Positions 8,693 through 18,263 of a DNA stretch of 64,000 nt are shown piece after piece (within the stretch, counting starts at the first letter, position 1; every line of letters starts with the position of its first letter). Below the pieces are notes generated by a model. That model searched no databases and was not told where the DNA came from. It saw only the letters and a program-made list of their open reading frames with translations. This DNA is from Pedobacter mucosus (GTDB lineage Bacteria; Bacteroidota; Bacteroidia; Sphingobacteriales; Sphingobacteriaceae), in contig NZ_CP087585.1 of assembly GCF_022200785.1 (NCBI RefSeq), positions 4,154,001 to 4,218,000 of the forward strand, read 5' to 3'. A program made the position numbers and the translations under genes.

Positions 8693-9433
8693 TTAAAATC
8701 CGATTGAATTTCCGCCATCAACTGGCATTATCACACCCGTAACATATTTTGCACCTGCCGAGCAGAAAAAATAAACGGCTTCAGCTACGTCTTCAGGCTC
8801 ACCCATTTTACCCATTGGCGTTCTCGACAAAACTTTATTTTTTCTTTCAGGATCGGCATCCAGAGCTTTTGCTGACATGGCCGTTTTTATAAAACCCGGT
8901 GCAACACAATTAATCCTTATGCCTAAGGGAGAAAGCTCGGTCGCCATTGCCCTTGTCATACCTTCAATTCCGGTTTTTGCTGCAGAATAAGCGATAACTT
9001 TTGGAATTCCGTATTGCGCCGCCATGGAGCTAATGTTTACAATACTACCAGCTCCAGCCTCAATCATTTTTTTTACAACTTCTCTACTAATTGCAAATAC
9101 AGATGATAAATTGGTCTGGATTACACTTGCAAAATCATCATCGGTAACTTCTACCAAGGGTTTTTTCATATTGATACCCGCATTATTAACTAAAATATCA
9201 ATGCGACCATATTCGGAATATATTTCTTCAATTAGAGCAGGAATTCCTTTTAAGTTTTGAAGATCAAATGTTTTGTAATTGCACAGTGTACCAAATTGTA
9301 AAGCGACGGCTTTTAAGGTTTCTTCATTTCTACCAATAATAATGACTTTGATTTGCTCTTCAATTAATTTCTTAGTGATGGCCAATCCTAATCCAGCTCC
9401 TCCTCCGGTTACAATGGCAATTTGCTTACTCAT
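8693..9433 (-). CDS. SDR family NAD(P)-dependent dehydrogenase
   Basis: A 246-residue classical short-chain dehydrogenase: Gly-Gly-Gly-Ala-Gly-Leu-Gly nucleotide motif at 10-16, Asn-Asn-Ala-Gly at 83-86, catalytic Ser135/136, Tyr149 and Lys153, and the C-terminal Val-Asp-Gly-Gly. It reads like the 3-oxoacyl-ACP reductase/glucose dehydrogenase branch, whose members also include gluconate and uronate oxidoreductases. As first gene of the xylan operon it more likely handles a released sugar or uronic acid (for example a fructuronate or xylose step) than fatty acids; that is inference. It is cytosolic and has no signal peptide. Confidence 0.85.
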   Translation of the reverse strand: MSKQIAIVTGGGAGLGLAITKKLIEEQIKVIIIGRNEETLKAVALQFGTLCNYKTFDLQNLKGIPALIEEIYSEYGRIDILVNNAGINMKKPLVEVTDDDFASVIQTNLSSVFAISREVVKKMIEAGAGSIVNISSMAAQYGIPKVIAYSAAKTGIEGMTRAMATELSPLGIRINCVAPGFIKTAMSAKALDADPERKNKVLSRTPMGKMGEPEDVAEAVYFFCSAGAKYVTGVIMPVDGGNSIGF

Positions 9434-9497
9434 ATTTTAGTAGTTGAAATTATTTATAACCAACATTTCTACTAAAGTATACAATTTTAAATAAAAT

Positions 9498-9511
9498 TGC
9501 AATCGGTTGCA
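9498..9511 (-). promoter_or_regulatory. Candidate LacI-family operator of the xylan operon
   Basis: TGCAATCGGTTGCA is a near-perfect palindrome around a central CG, as is typical of LacI/GalR-family operators (one mismatched pair at symmetric positions 6 and 9). It lies 65 bases before the SDR start and overlaps the expected promoter region of the minus-strand operon. Confidence 0.5.
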
Positions 9512-9618
9512 TTATTTTATTTAATTATGAAATTTCATTAATAAGGCTAAATTATCGCTTAATGCACAGCGTAACTTAACTTAATTTTATTTGAAAAATA
9601 GATCGATAAAGCCTAATG

Positions 9619-11163
9619 CTATTCTTTTGTTAAGGGAACTTCAATACCTATTGGTCCGCTCGGCTCGCTTTCATTTTTTAATCGATCAAGGGCAGTAACT
9701 AAATAACTATAGCGCTTTCCGCTTTCAACGCCGGTGTCAATAAAAGAAACATAATCTTCAAAACTCACCTTAATAATATTTTTTGGATCTAAAATGGAAA
9801 TTTTTTCACCTTCAGCAAATCGATAAATTACATAACCTGAAGCTGTTTCCCCATCTTTTGCCTTTGCTGGATTCTCCCATTTTAAGTGTACCCCGTCTTT
9901 CATTGCATCAGCTGTAAGCGTTTGCGGTTGGTTTGGTGGAACCTCATCTAACCAAGGCATTTGCGGAGGCAAGGCAGGATATTTATAAAAGTCATTTTTT
10001 AAGGAATCACTCAGTCCCCGAGCTACGGTACTTAAAGATTTAGATGAAAAGTAAACACTTCCTTGAATCCTGTTATTTGCTCTTAAATACCGGATTTGAT
10101 TAGGAACTTCGGATGGGTTTTTCCAAGCTGCTTCAGCTCTCGAATTTACTAAATAAGCGCCCTGACCAACATAGACGTGGCGGCCATAACTATTATTGCT
10201 CCACCAATCTACCAAGGTTGCATATGGCGCCACTCTTCTACTGAAAGTGAAGTAAATTTGGGGATTAATATAATCAACCCAGCCTTCCTTTACCCACTTT
10301 CTACTATCAGCATAAAGTTCGGCATAGTTTGATAAACCGCTACTTGCAGATCCTTCAGGATCTTCGTATTTATTACGCCAAATTCCAAAGGGACTGATTC
10401 CGAATTTTACATATTTTTTGTAATGATGAATGCTATCGTCTAATTGCTTTATCAATAAATCAACATTGTTTCGTCTCCAATCTTTAATATCGGAGAAATT
10501 ATTCGGGTTCTTATAAAAGGTATTACCGTCATCAATTCGTTGTCCCTCAATTGGATAAGGGTAAAAATAATCGTCGAAATGAATTCCATCTACATCATAA
10601 CCTTTAACAACGTCTAAAATAACCTGAACAATATATTCCCTAACTTCCGGTATACCAGGATCAAATTGTTTTTTGCCACCATAAGTAAAAAACCAATCAG
10701 GGTGTTTTTTATACGCATGATTTTCACTTAAAACAGCGCTACTGCTCATGCTTGCCCGGTATGGATTAAACCAAGCATGTAGTTCCATTCCTCTAAAATG
10801 AGCCTCTTTAATTGCAAACTCAAGAGGATCGTAACCTTGTGCTGGTGCTAAACCTTGCTTTCCCATTAACCACTGACTCCAAGGCTCTCTAGATTTTGCA
10901 TAAAACGCATCGGCGGCAGGCCTAACTTGCAAAACTATAGCATTCATCCCCTGGCTTTTGTGCTTTTCTAAAATGCCAATCAATTCTTGTTTTTGCTGAT
11001 CAACCGTCAATCCAGGTCTGGAAGGCCAGTCTATATTGGTTACTGTAGCAACCCAAACCCCTCTAAATTCTCTTTTTGGTGCAATTTTTGTTAATGGTTG
11101 TGCATTTGATATATATGTTAATAGCGTTAAAGTTAAAAGTGCGTATAGGAAGTTTTTAAGCAT
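9619..11163 (-). CDS. GHL10/DUF187 family putative glycosidase with FN3 domain
   Basis: A 514-residue secreted protein (signal about 1-21). Residues 30-350 form the GHL10 (DUF187, YngK-like) TIM barrel, beginning Arg-Glu-Phe-Arg-Gly-Val-Trp-Val-Ala and including Gln-Val-Arg-Pro-Ala-Ala-Asp, Leu-His-Ala-Trp-Phe-Asn-Pro-Tyr and Gly-Ile-His-Phe-Asp-Asp-Tyr-Phe. The C-terminal ~90 residues after Pro-Pro-Asn-Gln-Pro look like a fibronectin type III domain. Family members are thought to act on polysaccharides, possibly peptidoglycan- or exopolysaccharide-related; the substrate is not established. It is transcribed in the same direction as the xylan operon but ends 185 bases before it, beyond the LacI-type site, so it is probably separate. 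Confidence 0.85.
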   Translation of the reverse strand: MLKNFLYALLTLTLLTYISNAQPLTKIAPKREFRGVWVATVTNIDWPSRPGLTVDQQKQELIGILEKHKSQGMNAIVLQVRPAADAFYAKSREPWSQWLMGKQGLAPAQGYDPLEFAIKEAHFRGMELHAWFNPYRASMSSSAVLSENHAYKKHPDWFFTYGGKKQFDPGIPEVREYIVQVILDVVKGYDVDGIHFDDYFYPYPIEGQRIDDGNTFYKNPNNFSDIKDWRRNNVDLLIKQLDDSIHHYKKYVKFGISPFGIWRNKYEDPEGSASSGLSNYAELYADSRKWVKEGWVDYINPQIYFTFSRRVAPYATLVDWWSNNSYGRHVYVGQGAYLVNSRAEAAWKNPSEVPNQIRYLRANNRIQGSVYFSSKSLSTVARGLSDSLKNDFYKYPALPPQMPWLDEVPPNQPQTLTADAMKDGVHLKWENPAKAKDGETASGYVIYRFAEGEKISILDPKNIIKVSFEDYVSFIDTGVESGKRYSYLVTALDRLKNESEPSGPIGIEVPLTKE

Positions 11164-11363
11164 TATTCTCGGTTTTGTTTTTATCTAGCATTTAAGTTGT
11201 GTATTGTTTAATACAATTATTGTACAGCAAGTAAACGATTTTTTTCAAAAACCTATATAACATTATTTTAATTTTAATTACTACTGTTATAGTTATTGTT
11301 TACAACCATCTACCAATGGGACACAAAATTATATTAATTTGATAAGATACTGTACTATTAAAA

Positions 11364-12266
11364 ATGGAATCACAAAATATTAATAAGGGCGATAGAAATA
11401 AAATTTATTTTCTTGTAATTGTTATTGCCGCATTGATTGGAACTAATGCATATTTATTTTTTAAGGATCGACAACAAAGTCAGAAATTTGTAACCGTAAC
11501 CACCGAGAAAGATAAATTACGCCTTGAGGTAGAAAAGATTGAAGTTGAGCTTGATAAAGCAAATGCACTTAATCTTGATTTAAATGAAAAACTTGTTGAT
11601 GAGCAAAAGTTGGCCAGGGTTAAAATTGCTGAGTTAAAGGTTGCTTTACAAAAAGGAGATATTACTCAAGGTGAACTGGAAAAAGCCACTTTGCAGATTA
11701 ATGAACTTAAAACTTTCGTTAAAAACTATAATGTTCAGGTTAATCAGTTAGAAAGAGACAATTCTACTTTAAGGAGCAGTCGCGACAGCTTAGAAAACAC
11801 AGTAAAAAGTATAAGTAACAGAGCAAGCAATTTAGAAAACGAAAATGCCAATCTTAATGCTAAAGTAAAAACAGCTGCTATACTTAAGCTTCAATCAGCA
11901 GATATTATTGCCTTTAGAACTAAATCTAGCGGGAAAAAAATTACGGTTTCTAAATCATCTTCAGCAGAAAAATTAAGCGTTCGATTTAATATTGTACCTA
12001 ATGATTTAGCAGAAAAAGGCCACCACAATATCTATTTAAGGGTATTTGATCCGGCAGGAAATCTTTTAGCTGATGAGGATAATCGCTTTGAAGCTGATGG
12101 CCAGGAAATGCAGTTTAGCCATTCTATTTATATAGATTACAATAATGATAATAGCAATTATGTTATTGATTGGTCTAACGTTAAACCATTTATTAAAGGA
12201 ATTTATACTGTTATTTTATATGCTGATAGCAATACTATGGGTAAAGCCCAGGTAGAATTGAAATAA
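11364..12266 (+). CDS. Membrane-anchored coiled-coil protein, function unknown
   Basis: A 300-residue protein with one membrane segment (about 14-32), a long heptad-rich coiled coil (about 40-165) full of Glu, Lys, Leu and Asn, and a C-terminal domain (about 185-300) of predicted beta strands. I do not recognise the C-terminal domain. The topology (short cytosolic N-terminus, periplasmic coiled coil and globular head) suggests a structural or tethering protein of the cell envelope, but this is only inference. It stands alone on the plus strand, with a 201-base divergent gap to the GHL10 gene, and converges on the large histidine kinase with a 7-base gap. Confidence 0.7.
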   Translation: MESQNINKGDRNKIYFLVIVIAALIGTNAYLFFKDRQQSQKFVTVTTEKDKLRLEVEKIEVELDKANALNLDLNEKLVDEQKLARVKIAELKVALQKGDITQGELEKATLQINELKTFVKNYNVQVNQLERDNSTLRSSRDSLENTVKSISNRASNLENENANLNAKVKTAAILKLQSADIIAFRTKSSGKKITVSKSSSAEKLSVRFNIVPNDLAEKGHHNIYLRVFDPAGNLLADEDNRFEADGQEMQFSHSIYIDYNNDNSNYVIDWSNVKPFIKGIYTVILYADSNTMGKAQVELK

Positions 12267-12273
12267 TAATATG

Positions 12274-15200
12274 TTATTTCGCTAATGGAAAACTTAAATA
12301 AAAGGTAGTACCAGATCCGGTAACAGAAGTAAAAGAAATTAATCCGCCGGCATTTTCTACAGCTTGTTTCACAAAAGCCAAGCCTAAACCTGTACCAGAG
12401 GTTTTGGTGGTGAAATTAGGCACAAAAATCTTATCATATAATATAGAAGGGATGCCCTTTCCGTTATCCTTTATTTCAATGTAAGACGTCGATTCATCGT
12501 TGTATAAAATTACATTTATAGTGCAAAAATCGTCGCCATCTATTGCTTCTATAGCATTTTTAAAAAGGTTATTAAATGTGCGCAATAATTGATCATGATC
12601 GGCAAATATTAACACATTCCTGTCCGATTTATTAATCACGTTAATCTCCACATTTGTTGCGCTTTTAAAAACTTCACGTGCCCGTTCTATAATCGGTAAT
12701 ACTGCTAATTTTTCTAAATTAGTATCAGGCATTTTAGCGAAATTCGAAAACTCTGAAGCAATTCTAGATAAACTATCAATTTGCTCAATAAATGATTTAC
12801 TGAATTTATTAAATTTAATTTCGAAGTTAGGATCTCTTTCTCTCCATGATTTTTCTAATAATTGTACCCCTAATTTTAATGGAGTTAATGGGTTTTTAAT
12901 TTCATGTGCAACTTGCTTGGCCATTTCTCTCCAGGCACTTTCGCGTTCAGATCTTGCCAACTTTAAGGCGCTATCTTCTAAGGCCGAAATCATGCTATTA
13001 TATTCTTTAATCAGTGAGCCAATTTCATCGTGTCGTCTCCAAACAATGGGTTCGTTCCGTTGGCCGATTTTTGTACGACTAATACTTTGCTGGATAAAAG
13101 TTAGCGGACTGGTAATTTGATTTGCTAAAAACACGGCTAGTACACCTATAGCCACAAAAACTAATGCATAAATGTTAATCAAATTACTTACGAATAAAGC
13201 AATCTTGTCTTTATATTCTTCCTCGTTTGAGTAATTTGGCAAGCCGATATAAGCAATGGTTTTATTTTGCGCATTTCGTATTGGAGCATAAGCCGCCGCA
13301 TAGGTTAGCGATCCAATTTTTTCCTCAGGATTAATATATTCCGAACGGTGTAATTGACTCAAATAAATGAAAGCCATTGGCCCCATTTTCTTACCAATAA
13401 TTTTATAATTATATAATTTTGGATACGTGGTTATTAACAAATTTCCATTAAGATCATATAAATTTAAGTCAGCGTTATTGATGTCTGCAAAATTATTGAA
13501 ACCAGCAATTGAACTCTCGTCATTTTTAATTAGCCCGTTGTTGAAAACCTGTTTTTCGAAATTTTGCTGAACCCGCCTAATTTTTTCTTTAAGTGCAGTA
13601 TCCTGTTGGCTCCTATATTCATTGTTCATATAAGAATAGGTGGTATAACCGACAATTAGTAACGTAGCGACTACAGAAAGCACAATGGAAACTTGTATTC
13701 TAGTTTTATATAGAATTTTATTTGCGTTTATCATCAAAGATCGGTTTATAGAAAACCAACCAACTTTATCATTATCAAGGTTTTTAATAAGCCAAACTAA
13801 GCCATATAGTAATAATGAGAAAATTATAAATACCAGAAAGAAGAAAGATAATGCCGCCAGTCGCTCTATATAATTAACCTTTTCCTTGCTAATTACAACC
13901 ATCTTATTATCGGTTGGCTTGTAAATTAGGTGACTATAAGGAACTGCATTATCGCTTGCCGTAACGAACTCATTTTTTAGTCCTTTAAAAATATGTCCAT
14001 CTATAGGATAGGTGAAATTGCCAGATTGATTAAGTAAAATATTGTTGCTGTATAAGGCAATTGAGTAGCTTTTAAAATCCTCATCTCGAATGGATTTCTG
14101 ATCTCCAAGCAAATCTGGTAAGCGATTGTTGTAATTATATGGCTTAGATCTTAATTCAATAACCAGCGTACCAAGTAAATTCCCATTGTTAACAACTGAA
14201 ATGATTCCGAAATAATCTTGATAACCAAATGTATTATTTACTTGATAAAAATAACTGGATCCATCAATTTTTACAGCCCCATATTCTACCAGATCTTTAT
14301 ATTTTTTAAAAGCTTGAGTTTCTCCCTTATCAATAGGATCTCCAAGTTTATTATAAGTATAAATTTGATAATCATAACGAGATAAATATCCATCAACGTA
14401 ATCTTTAAAATGATTTTTTAAAACCAAATAACTTTCTTGTTCATTTTGATTAAAATATTTGATCAAAAATTCATCTTTGGAAAGTCGTTTTTCTAAACCT
14501 CCTATTGATAAAATAGCGGTTGGATCTTCTGATGACTGAACCTTTGTTGCCAATGGCTCCCTTAAAGTTCGCTCTGTTATATCCTTATATTTTAAATATT
14601 TTACAGATGTATTAAAGGCTAAACAGAAAAAAACAATCGCAAATAGACCAATAGAAAAGCGTTTCTCTTTCAAATATATATTCCTTGTCAGGATAAAAAG
14701 GACAAGTGAAAAAACGATAAAAAATGCGGTGAAATCAGTACTGAGTTTATAAAGTAATACAATGATAAAACCAGTTAAAAAGACATAAATTCTTTCTCTA
14801 TTAGTAACGTTTAATGATGTACTTATGGTAACAAAAATGGATGTAATTAAATAAATTTGGAACCAAACCAAACATAATATTACAATACTTACCCAGCTTG
14901 TTCCTCCAAGTTTGAGAATATTAATGATATCAAAATTGATTTTTGAATTATAAATTAATCCGAAAAAAATATTATCAGCATAATAGGTAAATGCACCGAT
15001 GATAAATAAAAGAATTGCGTGAAGTAGAATTCCAAAAAATTTGCTCTTTTTAATCCAATCAGGAAATTTGTATTGTTCCTTATGGTTGTACATAAATAAT
15101 AGCAACCACGTTAATGTAATTACATTCAGTAAAAAATCTCCTAAAGAGGGCATTAAATAGCTTTCAGCATATATTTTGGGGTCAAAAAGATTCAGTCTAA

Positions 15201-16008
15201 ACCGATGATTAAGCCATCCAAAAGATAAATCAGTTACCCGAAATGCAATGAAAAAGGAAAATAATAGCAACGTACTTAAGGTCAAATAACCTCTTCGGGC
15301 AATTAAAGAACTTAAGGAATTTACAAACATGGCAATGCAAATTATGCCTGTAATAAATAACCACAATTCTGTGTCGGAGTGATAATTATCTACAATACCT
15401 GGTTTAACTTTTAACCCAAATAAAAATTTATTATCTAAGCTTTTTATGGGATAAATATCTTTATCAGTAAAAGAAGCAAACGTTAAAATTTGGGATTTTG
15501 ATAGGATTGGGTCAAGCTCACTTTTAAAATATTGACTTTCTTTAAGCGGATATTGAGACTGGATTGAGATTAAGAATAAAAGGTCGAAATCGCCTTGCGT
15601 ACTTTTTATAACTTCGTACCATCCGTTGGCAAAAGAAAGTACTGAGGTACCTTCTTTAATTGTTGATAAATCAATTTCAGAGATTTTAATAGTGCTCCAA
15701 AACTTTAATTGATTTTCCTGATATATTAAAAGATTTATGCCGTTATACTTACGATAGGTATTAAGATAATCAAGGGCAATTTTTGGATTTTGATGATATT
15801 GCTTTGCTTGTGCAACTAGCTTTTTATCTGCCAAAAAGTTTTTTACAACTCTTTCTTTTGCTAAAAGGTTATTTTGAATTTCCCTCGCATCATATTCTAA
15901 TAAATCGCTTTTTGTAGTAAACTTACTTAACGAAATAGAGGTTGCAATGAGGCAGCAACCCAGTACAAATAATAGAAATCTTATTTTTACACCAAAGCTC
16001 AATTTCAT
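12274..16008 (-). CDS. Large NtrY-like sensor histidine kinase
   Basis: About 1244 residues from the ATG at 16008; upstream ATGs at 16053 and 16047 are also possible, while the earliest in-frame codon, at 16059, is TTG. The N-terminal half has many membrane segments with two extracytoplasmic loops, then a second membrane segment, a HAMP region, a HisKA box with phospho-acceptor His (Ala-His-Glu-Ile-Lys-Asn-Pro, codon at 12904-12906), an N box (Asn-Ala-Ile-Glu-Ala-Ile), Asp-Asn-Gly-Lys-Gly-Ile and Gly-Thr-Gly-Leu-Gly-Leu. The HisKA wording matches the NtrY branch. No response regulator is adjacent. It is last in the queD-folE-fabD series, and its signal is unknown. Confidence 0.88.
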   Translation of the reverse strand: MKLSFGVKIRFLLFVLGCCLIATSISLSKFTTKSDLLEYDAREIQNNLLAKERVVKNFLADKKLVAQAKQYHQNPKIALDYLNTYRKYNGINLLIYQENQLKFWSTIKISEIDLSTIKEGTSVLSFANGWYEVIKSTQGDFDLLFLISIQSQYPLKESQYFKSELDPILSKSQILTFASFTDKDIYPIKSLDNKFLFGLKVKPGIVDNYHSDTELWLFITGIICIAMFVNSLSSLIARRGYLTLSTLLLFSFFIAFRVTDLSFGWLNHRFRLNLFDPKIYAESYLMPSLGDFLLNVITLTWLLLFMYNHKEQYKFPDWIKKSKFFGILLHAILLFIIGAFTYYADNIFFGLIYNSKINFDIINILKLGGTSWVSIVILCLVWFQIYLITSIFVTISTSLNVTNRERIYVFLTGFIIVLLYKLSTDFTAFFIVFSLVLFILTRNIYLKEKRFSIGLFAIVFFCLAFNTSVKYLKYKDITERTLREPLATKVQSSEDPTAILSIGGLEKRLSKDEFLIKYFNQNEQESYLVLKNHFKDYVDGYLSRYDYQIYTYNKLGDPIDKGETQAFKKYKDLVEYGAVKIDGSSYFYQVNNTFGYQDYFGIISVVNNGNLLGTLVIELRSKPYNYNNRLPDLLGDQKSIRDEDFKSYSIALYSNNILLNQSGNFTYPIDGHIFKGLKNEFVTASDNAVPYSHLIYKPTDNKMVVISKEKVNYIERLAALSFFFLVFIIFSLLLYGLVWLIKNLDNDKVGWFSINRSLMINANKILYKTRIQVSIVLSVVATLLIVGYTTYSYMNNEYRSQQDTALKEKIRRVQQNFEKQVFNNGLIKNDESSIAGFNNFADINNADLNLYDLNGNLLITTYPKLYNYKIIGKKMGPMAFIYLSQLHRSEYINPEEKIGSLTYAAAYAPIRNAQNKTIAYIGLPNYSNEEEYKDKIALFVSNLINIYALVFVAIGVLAVFLANQITSPLTFIQQSISRTKIGQRNEPIVWRRHDEIGSLIKEYNSMISALEDSALKLARSERESAWREMAKQVAHEIKNPLTPLKLGVQLLEKSWRERDPNFEIKFNKFSKSFIEQIDSLSRIASEFSNFAKMPDTNLEKLAVLPIIERAREVFKSATNVEINVINKSDRNVLIFADHDQLLRTFNNLFKNAIEAIDGDDFCTINVILYNDESTSYIEIKDNGKGIPSILYDKIFVPNFTTKTSGTGLGLAFVKQAVENAGGLISFTSVTGSGTTFYLSFPLAK

Positions 16009-16096
16009 CAATTTTGATAAAGGTATTAAATACTGATGTAAAAACATCGCCATAAACAAACTGTTTATAGCGATGGAAGAGTTACTTATTTAAAAA

Positions 16097-16978
16097 TTAT
16101 ATTGTTGTTGCACTGCTCGTTTGTACTTCGCGACTTACTTTTTTAACAAGTCCTTGAAGTACGTTTCCTGGTCCAACTTCTACAAATTCGATTGCACCAT
16201 CAGCAAGCAGATTTTCTACAGTTTGTGTCCAGCGAACTGCGCCTGTTAATTGCTTAATTAAGTTAGCTTTTATCAATTCTGGATTTGTATAAGGCATTGC
16301 ATCAACATTTTGATAAACCGGACAAATAGGAGATAAAATATTTGTTGCCTCAATTGCAGCTTGCAATTCAATTTTTGCTGGCTCCATTAGAGGAGAATGA
16401 AATGCGCCGCCAACATTAAGTTTTAAAGCTCTTTTTGCTCCAGCTTCAGTTAATTTAGCGCAAGCTAAATCAATGCCTTCAATACTGCCAGAAATAACCA
16501 ATTGACCAGGGCAATTGTAATTTGCTGGTACCACAATGGCATCAATATCTGCACAAATCTTTTCAACAACATCATCGGCTAAACCTAAAATTGCCGCCAT
16601 GGTAGATGGTTGTGCTTCGCAAGCTTTTTGCATGGCATTTGCCCTTGCAATAACCAATTTAAAACCATCTTCAAAACTTAAGGCATTGGCAGAAACCAAA
16701 GCAGAAAACTCGCCTAAAGAATGTCCAGCAACCATATCAGGTTTAAAATTTTCGCCCAAAATTTTCGCTAAAATTACGGAATGTAAAAAAATGGCTGGTT
16801 GTGTTACATTTGTTTGTTTCAGCTCATCATCAGTACCGCTAAACATAATATCGCTAATGCGGAAACCTATAAGTTGGTTTGCAATTTCAAATAATTCGGC
16901 ACCTTTTGGGTTCTCATAAAGATCTTTACCCATACCGACAAATTGTGCTCCTTGACCAGGAAAAATATATGCTTTCAT
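16097..16978 (-). CDS. fabD: Malonyl-CoA:ACP transacylase
   Basis: A 293-residue cytosolic enzyme that moves malonyl from CoA to acyl carrier protein for fatty acid synthesis. Landmarks: Phe-Pro-Gly-Gln-Gly-Ala-Gln at 6-12, nucleophile motif Gly-His-Ser87-Leu-Gly-Glu, and Ala-Phe-His-Ser-Pro-Leu-Met around residue 199 (catalytic His). Length is normal for FabD. It lies 85 bases after folE, with a small C4/G4 palindrome in the gap, and before the large histidine kinase. No other fatty acid genes are beside it here. Confidence 0.95.
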   Translation of the reverse strand: MKAYIFPGQGAQFVGMGKDLYENPKGAELFEIANQLIGFRISDIMFSGTDDELKQTNVTQPAIFLHSVILAKILGENFKPDMVAGHSLGEFSALVSANALSFEDGFKLVIARANAMQKACEAQPSTMAAILGLADDVVEKICADIDAIVVPANYNCPGQLVISGSIEGIDLACAKLTEAGAKRALKLNVGGAFHSPLMEPAKIELQAAIEATNILSPICPVYQNVDAMPYTNPELIKANLIKQLTGAVRWTQTVENLLADGAIEFVEVGPGNVLQGLVKKVSREVQTSSATTI

Positions 16979-16987
16979 ACCCCTTAA

Positions 16988-17007
16988 TCCCCTAAAGGGG
17001 AAATTAA
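16988..17007. repeat. Small C/G palindrome between folE and fabD
   Basis: TCCCCTAAAGGGGA-type hairpin in an intergenic gap, similar to the G/C-block palindrome near 42220. It may be a dispersed repeat remnant or attenuator; there is no T tract that would make it a strong terminator for the minus strand. Confidence 0.35.
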
Positions 17008-17063
17008 ATATTTAGTGAAATTATTAATGTGATTCCCAACGCTCCCATTTAGGGATTGCGGAT

Positions 17064-17699
17064 TTAATCTAAACTTGCGGTGATTAACCTTAAAAATTCT
17101 GCTCTCGTTTTATCATTGCTTAAAAAGCTGCCGGTAAAAGCAGATGTAGTGGTTACCGAATTTTGCTTTTGCACACCTCGCATAGACATGCATAAGTGTT
17201 TACATTCTATAACTACAGCAACGCCTTTCGGGTTTAATGTGTTTTGAATGCAATCCCTAATTTCATTGGTTAAACGCTCTTGAACTTGTAATCTACGGGC
17301 AAAAGCATCAACAACGCGTGGTATTTTACTTAAGCCAACAATGTGTCCATTTGGAATATAAGCAATGTGCGCTTTACCAAAAAAAGGTAACATATGGTGT
17401 TCACACATCGAGTATACTTCAATATCTTTAACCACAACCATTTGGCTGTAATCCTCTTCGAACATGGCTGATCTTAGTATTTCATCAGGTTTTATATCGT
17501 AACCATGTGTTAAATATTGCAGAGACTTTGCTACTCGTTCTGGCGTTTTTAATAATCCTTCACGTTCTGGATCTTCACCAAGTTGACTAAGAATATCTTT
17601 GTAATGGGCAGCCACTGCTGTAATTTTCGATTCGTTATATTGGTCTATTTTTGAATAGCCTTTAATAGATTCGTGATTTATAAAATCTGTATTTTCCAT
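17064..17699 (-). CDS. folE: GTP cyclohydrolase I
   Basis: A 211-residue type I GTP cyclohydrolase that converts GTP to 7,8-dihydroneopterin triphosphate. The core begins with Tyr-Lys-Asp-Ile-Leu and shows [10 protein letters not shown] (zinc Cys and His), Gly-Leu-Ser-Lys-Ile-Pro-Arg and Leu-Cys-Met-Ser-Met-Arg-Gly. The product feeds folate and also queuosine, and the gene directly follows queD (44-base gap), so the pair likely supplies 7-deazaguanine synthesis as well as tetrahydrofolate. Confidence 0.96.
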   Translation of the reverse strand: MENTDFINHESIKGYSKIDQYNESKITAVAAHYKDILSQLGEDPEREGLLKTPERVAKSLQYLTHGYDIKPDEILRSAMFEEDYSQMVVVKDIEVYSMCEHHMLPFFGKAHIAYIPNGHIVGLSKIPRVVDAFARRLQVQERLTNEIRDCIQNTLNPKGVAVVIECKHLCMSMRGVQKQNSVTTTSAFTGSFLSNDKTRAEFLRLITASLD

Positions 17700-17743
17700 T
17701 AAGTATTAATTTTTTGATCTTTGAAACAACATTTTTAGTGTTA

Positions 17744-18154
17744 TTATCCAAAGTATTCAACGTAATTATTTTCGGTTTCATAAATTTTAACCGAGTGTAA
17801 AATCGCTCCGCTTTCGGCAATCGGTGCCAATAATTGTTTCCAGATTTCTATTGCTAAGTTTTCTGTTGAAGCCAACTTATCTTTCATAAAATCAACATCA
17901 AGATTCAAATTTTTATGATCGATTTTGTCAACTACATATTTATTCATTACGTCTTTAAGCCATTTTAAATCAACAAGAAAACCTGTTTCCGGATTTACTT
18001 CGCCTTTTACGGTAACGTACAGCCAATAGTTATGTCCATGCCAATTCGGGTTGGCACATTTACCATAAACCGCTGTGTTTTTATCATCGTCCCAATCTGG
18101 TCGGGCCAGCTTGTGCGCTGCATTAAATGATGCTTTTCTAGTTATATAAATCAT
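17744..18154 (-). CDS. queD: 6-carboxy-5,6,7,8-tetrahydropterin synthase
   Basis: About 136 residues from the ATG at 18154 (Met-Ile-Tyr-Ile-Thr-Arg-Lys). An earlier in-frame TTG at 18172 lies inside a perfect -7 promoter box and is rejected. The PTPS/QueD fold shows Phe-Asn-Ala-Ala-His-Lys-Leu, Cys-Ala-Asn-Pro and His-Gly-His-Asn-Tyr (zinc histidines), and a C-terminal Glu-Thr-Glu. It converts dihydroneopterin triphosphate (FolE product) to 6-carboxytetrahydropterin for preQ0 and queuosine synthesis. It is first of a folE-containing transcript. Confidence 0.93.
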   Translation of the reverse strand: MIYITRKASFNAAHKLARPDWDDDKNTAVYGKCANPNWHGHNYWLYVTVKGEVNPETGFLVDLKWLKDVMNKYVVDKIDHKNLNLDVDFMKDKLASTENLAIEIWKQLLAPIAESGAILHSVKIYETENNYVEYFG

Positions 18155-18169
18155 TGTGAAAAATAAAAC

Positions 18170-18177
18170 CAAATATA
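18170..18177 (-). promoter_or_regulatory. -7 promoter box of queD-folE
   Basis: On the minus strand TATATTTG matches TAnnTTTG exactly and ends 15 bases before the chosen queD start, supporting the ATG at 18154. Confidence 0.55.
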
Positions 18178-18263
18178 CGGATAAAGGTTTAAGCTTATTA
18201 GCAAAACACTTAAGCAGGTGTAAAACCTAAATTTAAATGGAAATTATCTGCTAAATTTACCTT

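Noticed and set aside
9434..9618. A further promoter for the GHL10 gene inside the LacI-site gap
   Set aside because: The gap lies after GHL10 on the minus strand and before the SDR gene, so it serves the xylan operon, not GHL10.
16047..16059. Earlier start of the large histidine kinase (TTG at 16059, ATG at 16053 or 16047)
   Set aside because: Gives an extra hydrophilic stretch before the first membrane segment; the ATG at 16008 begins a normal membrane-kinase N-terminus, although certainty is limited.
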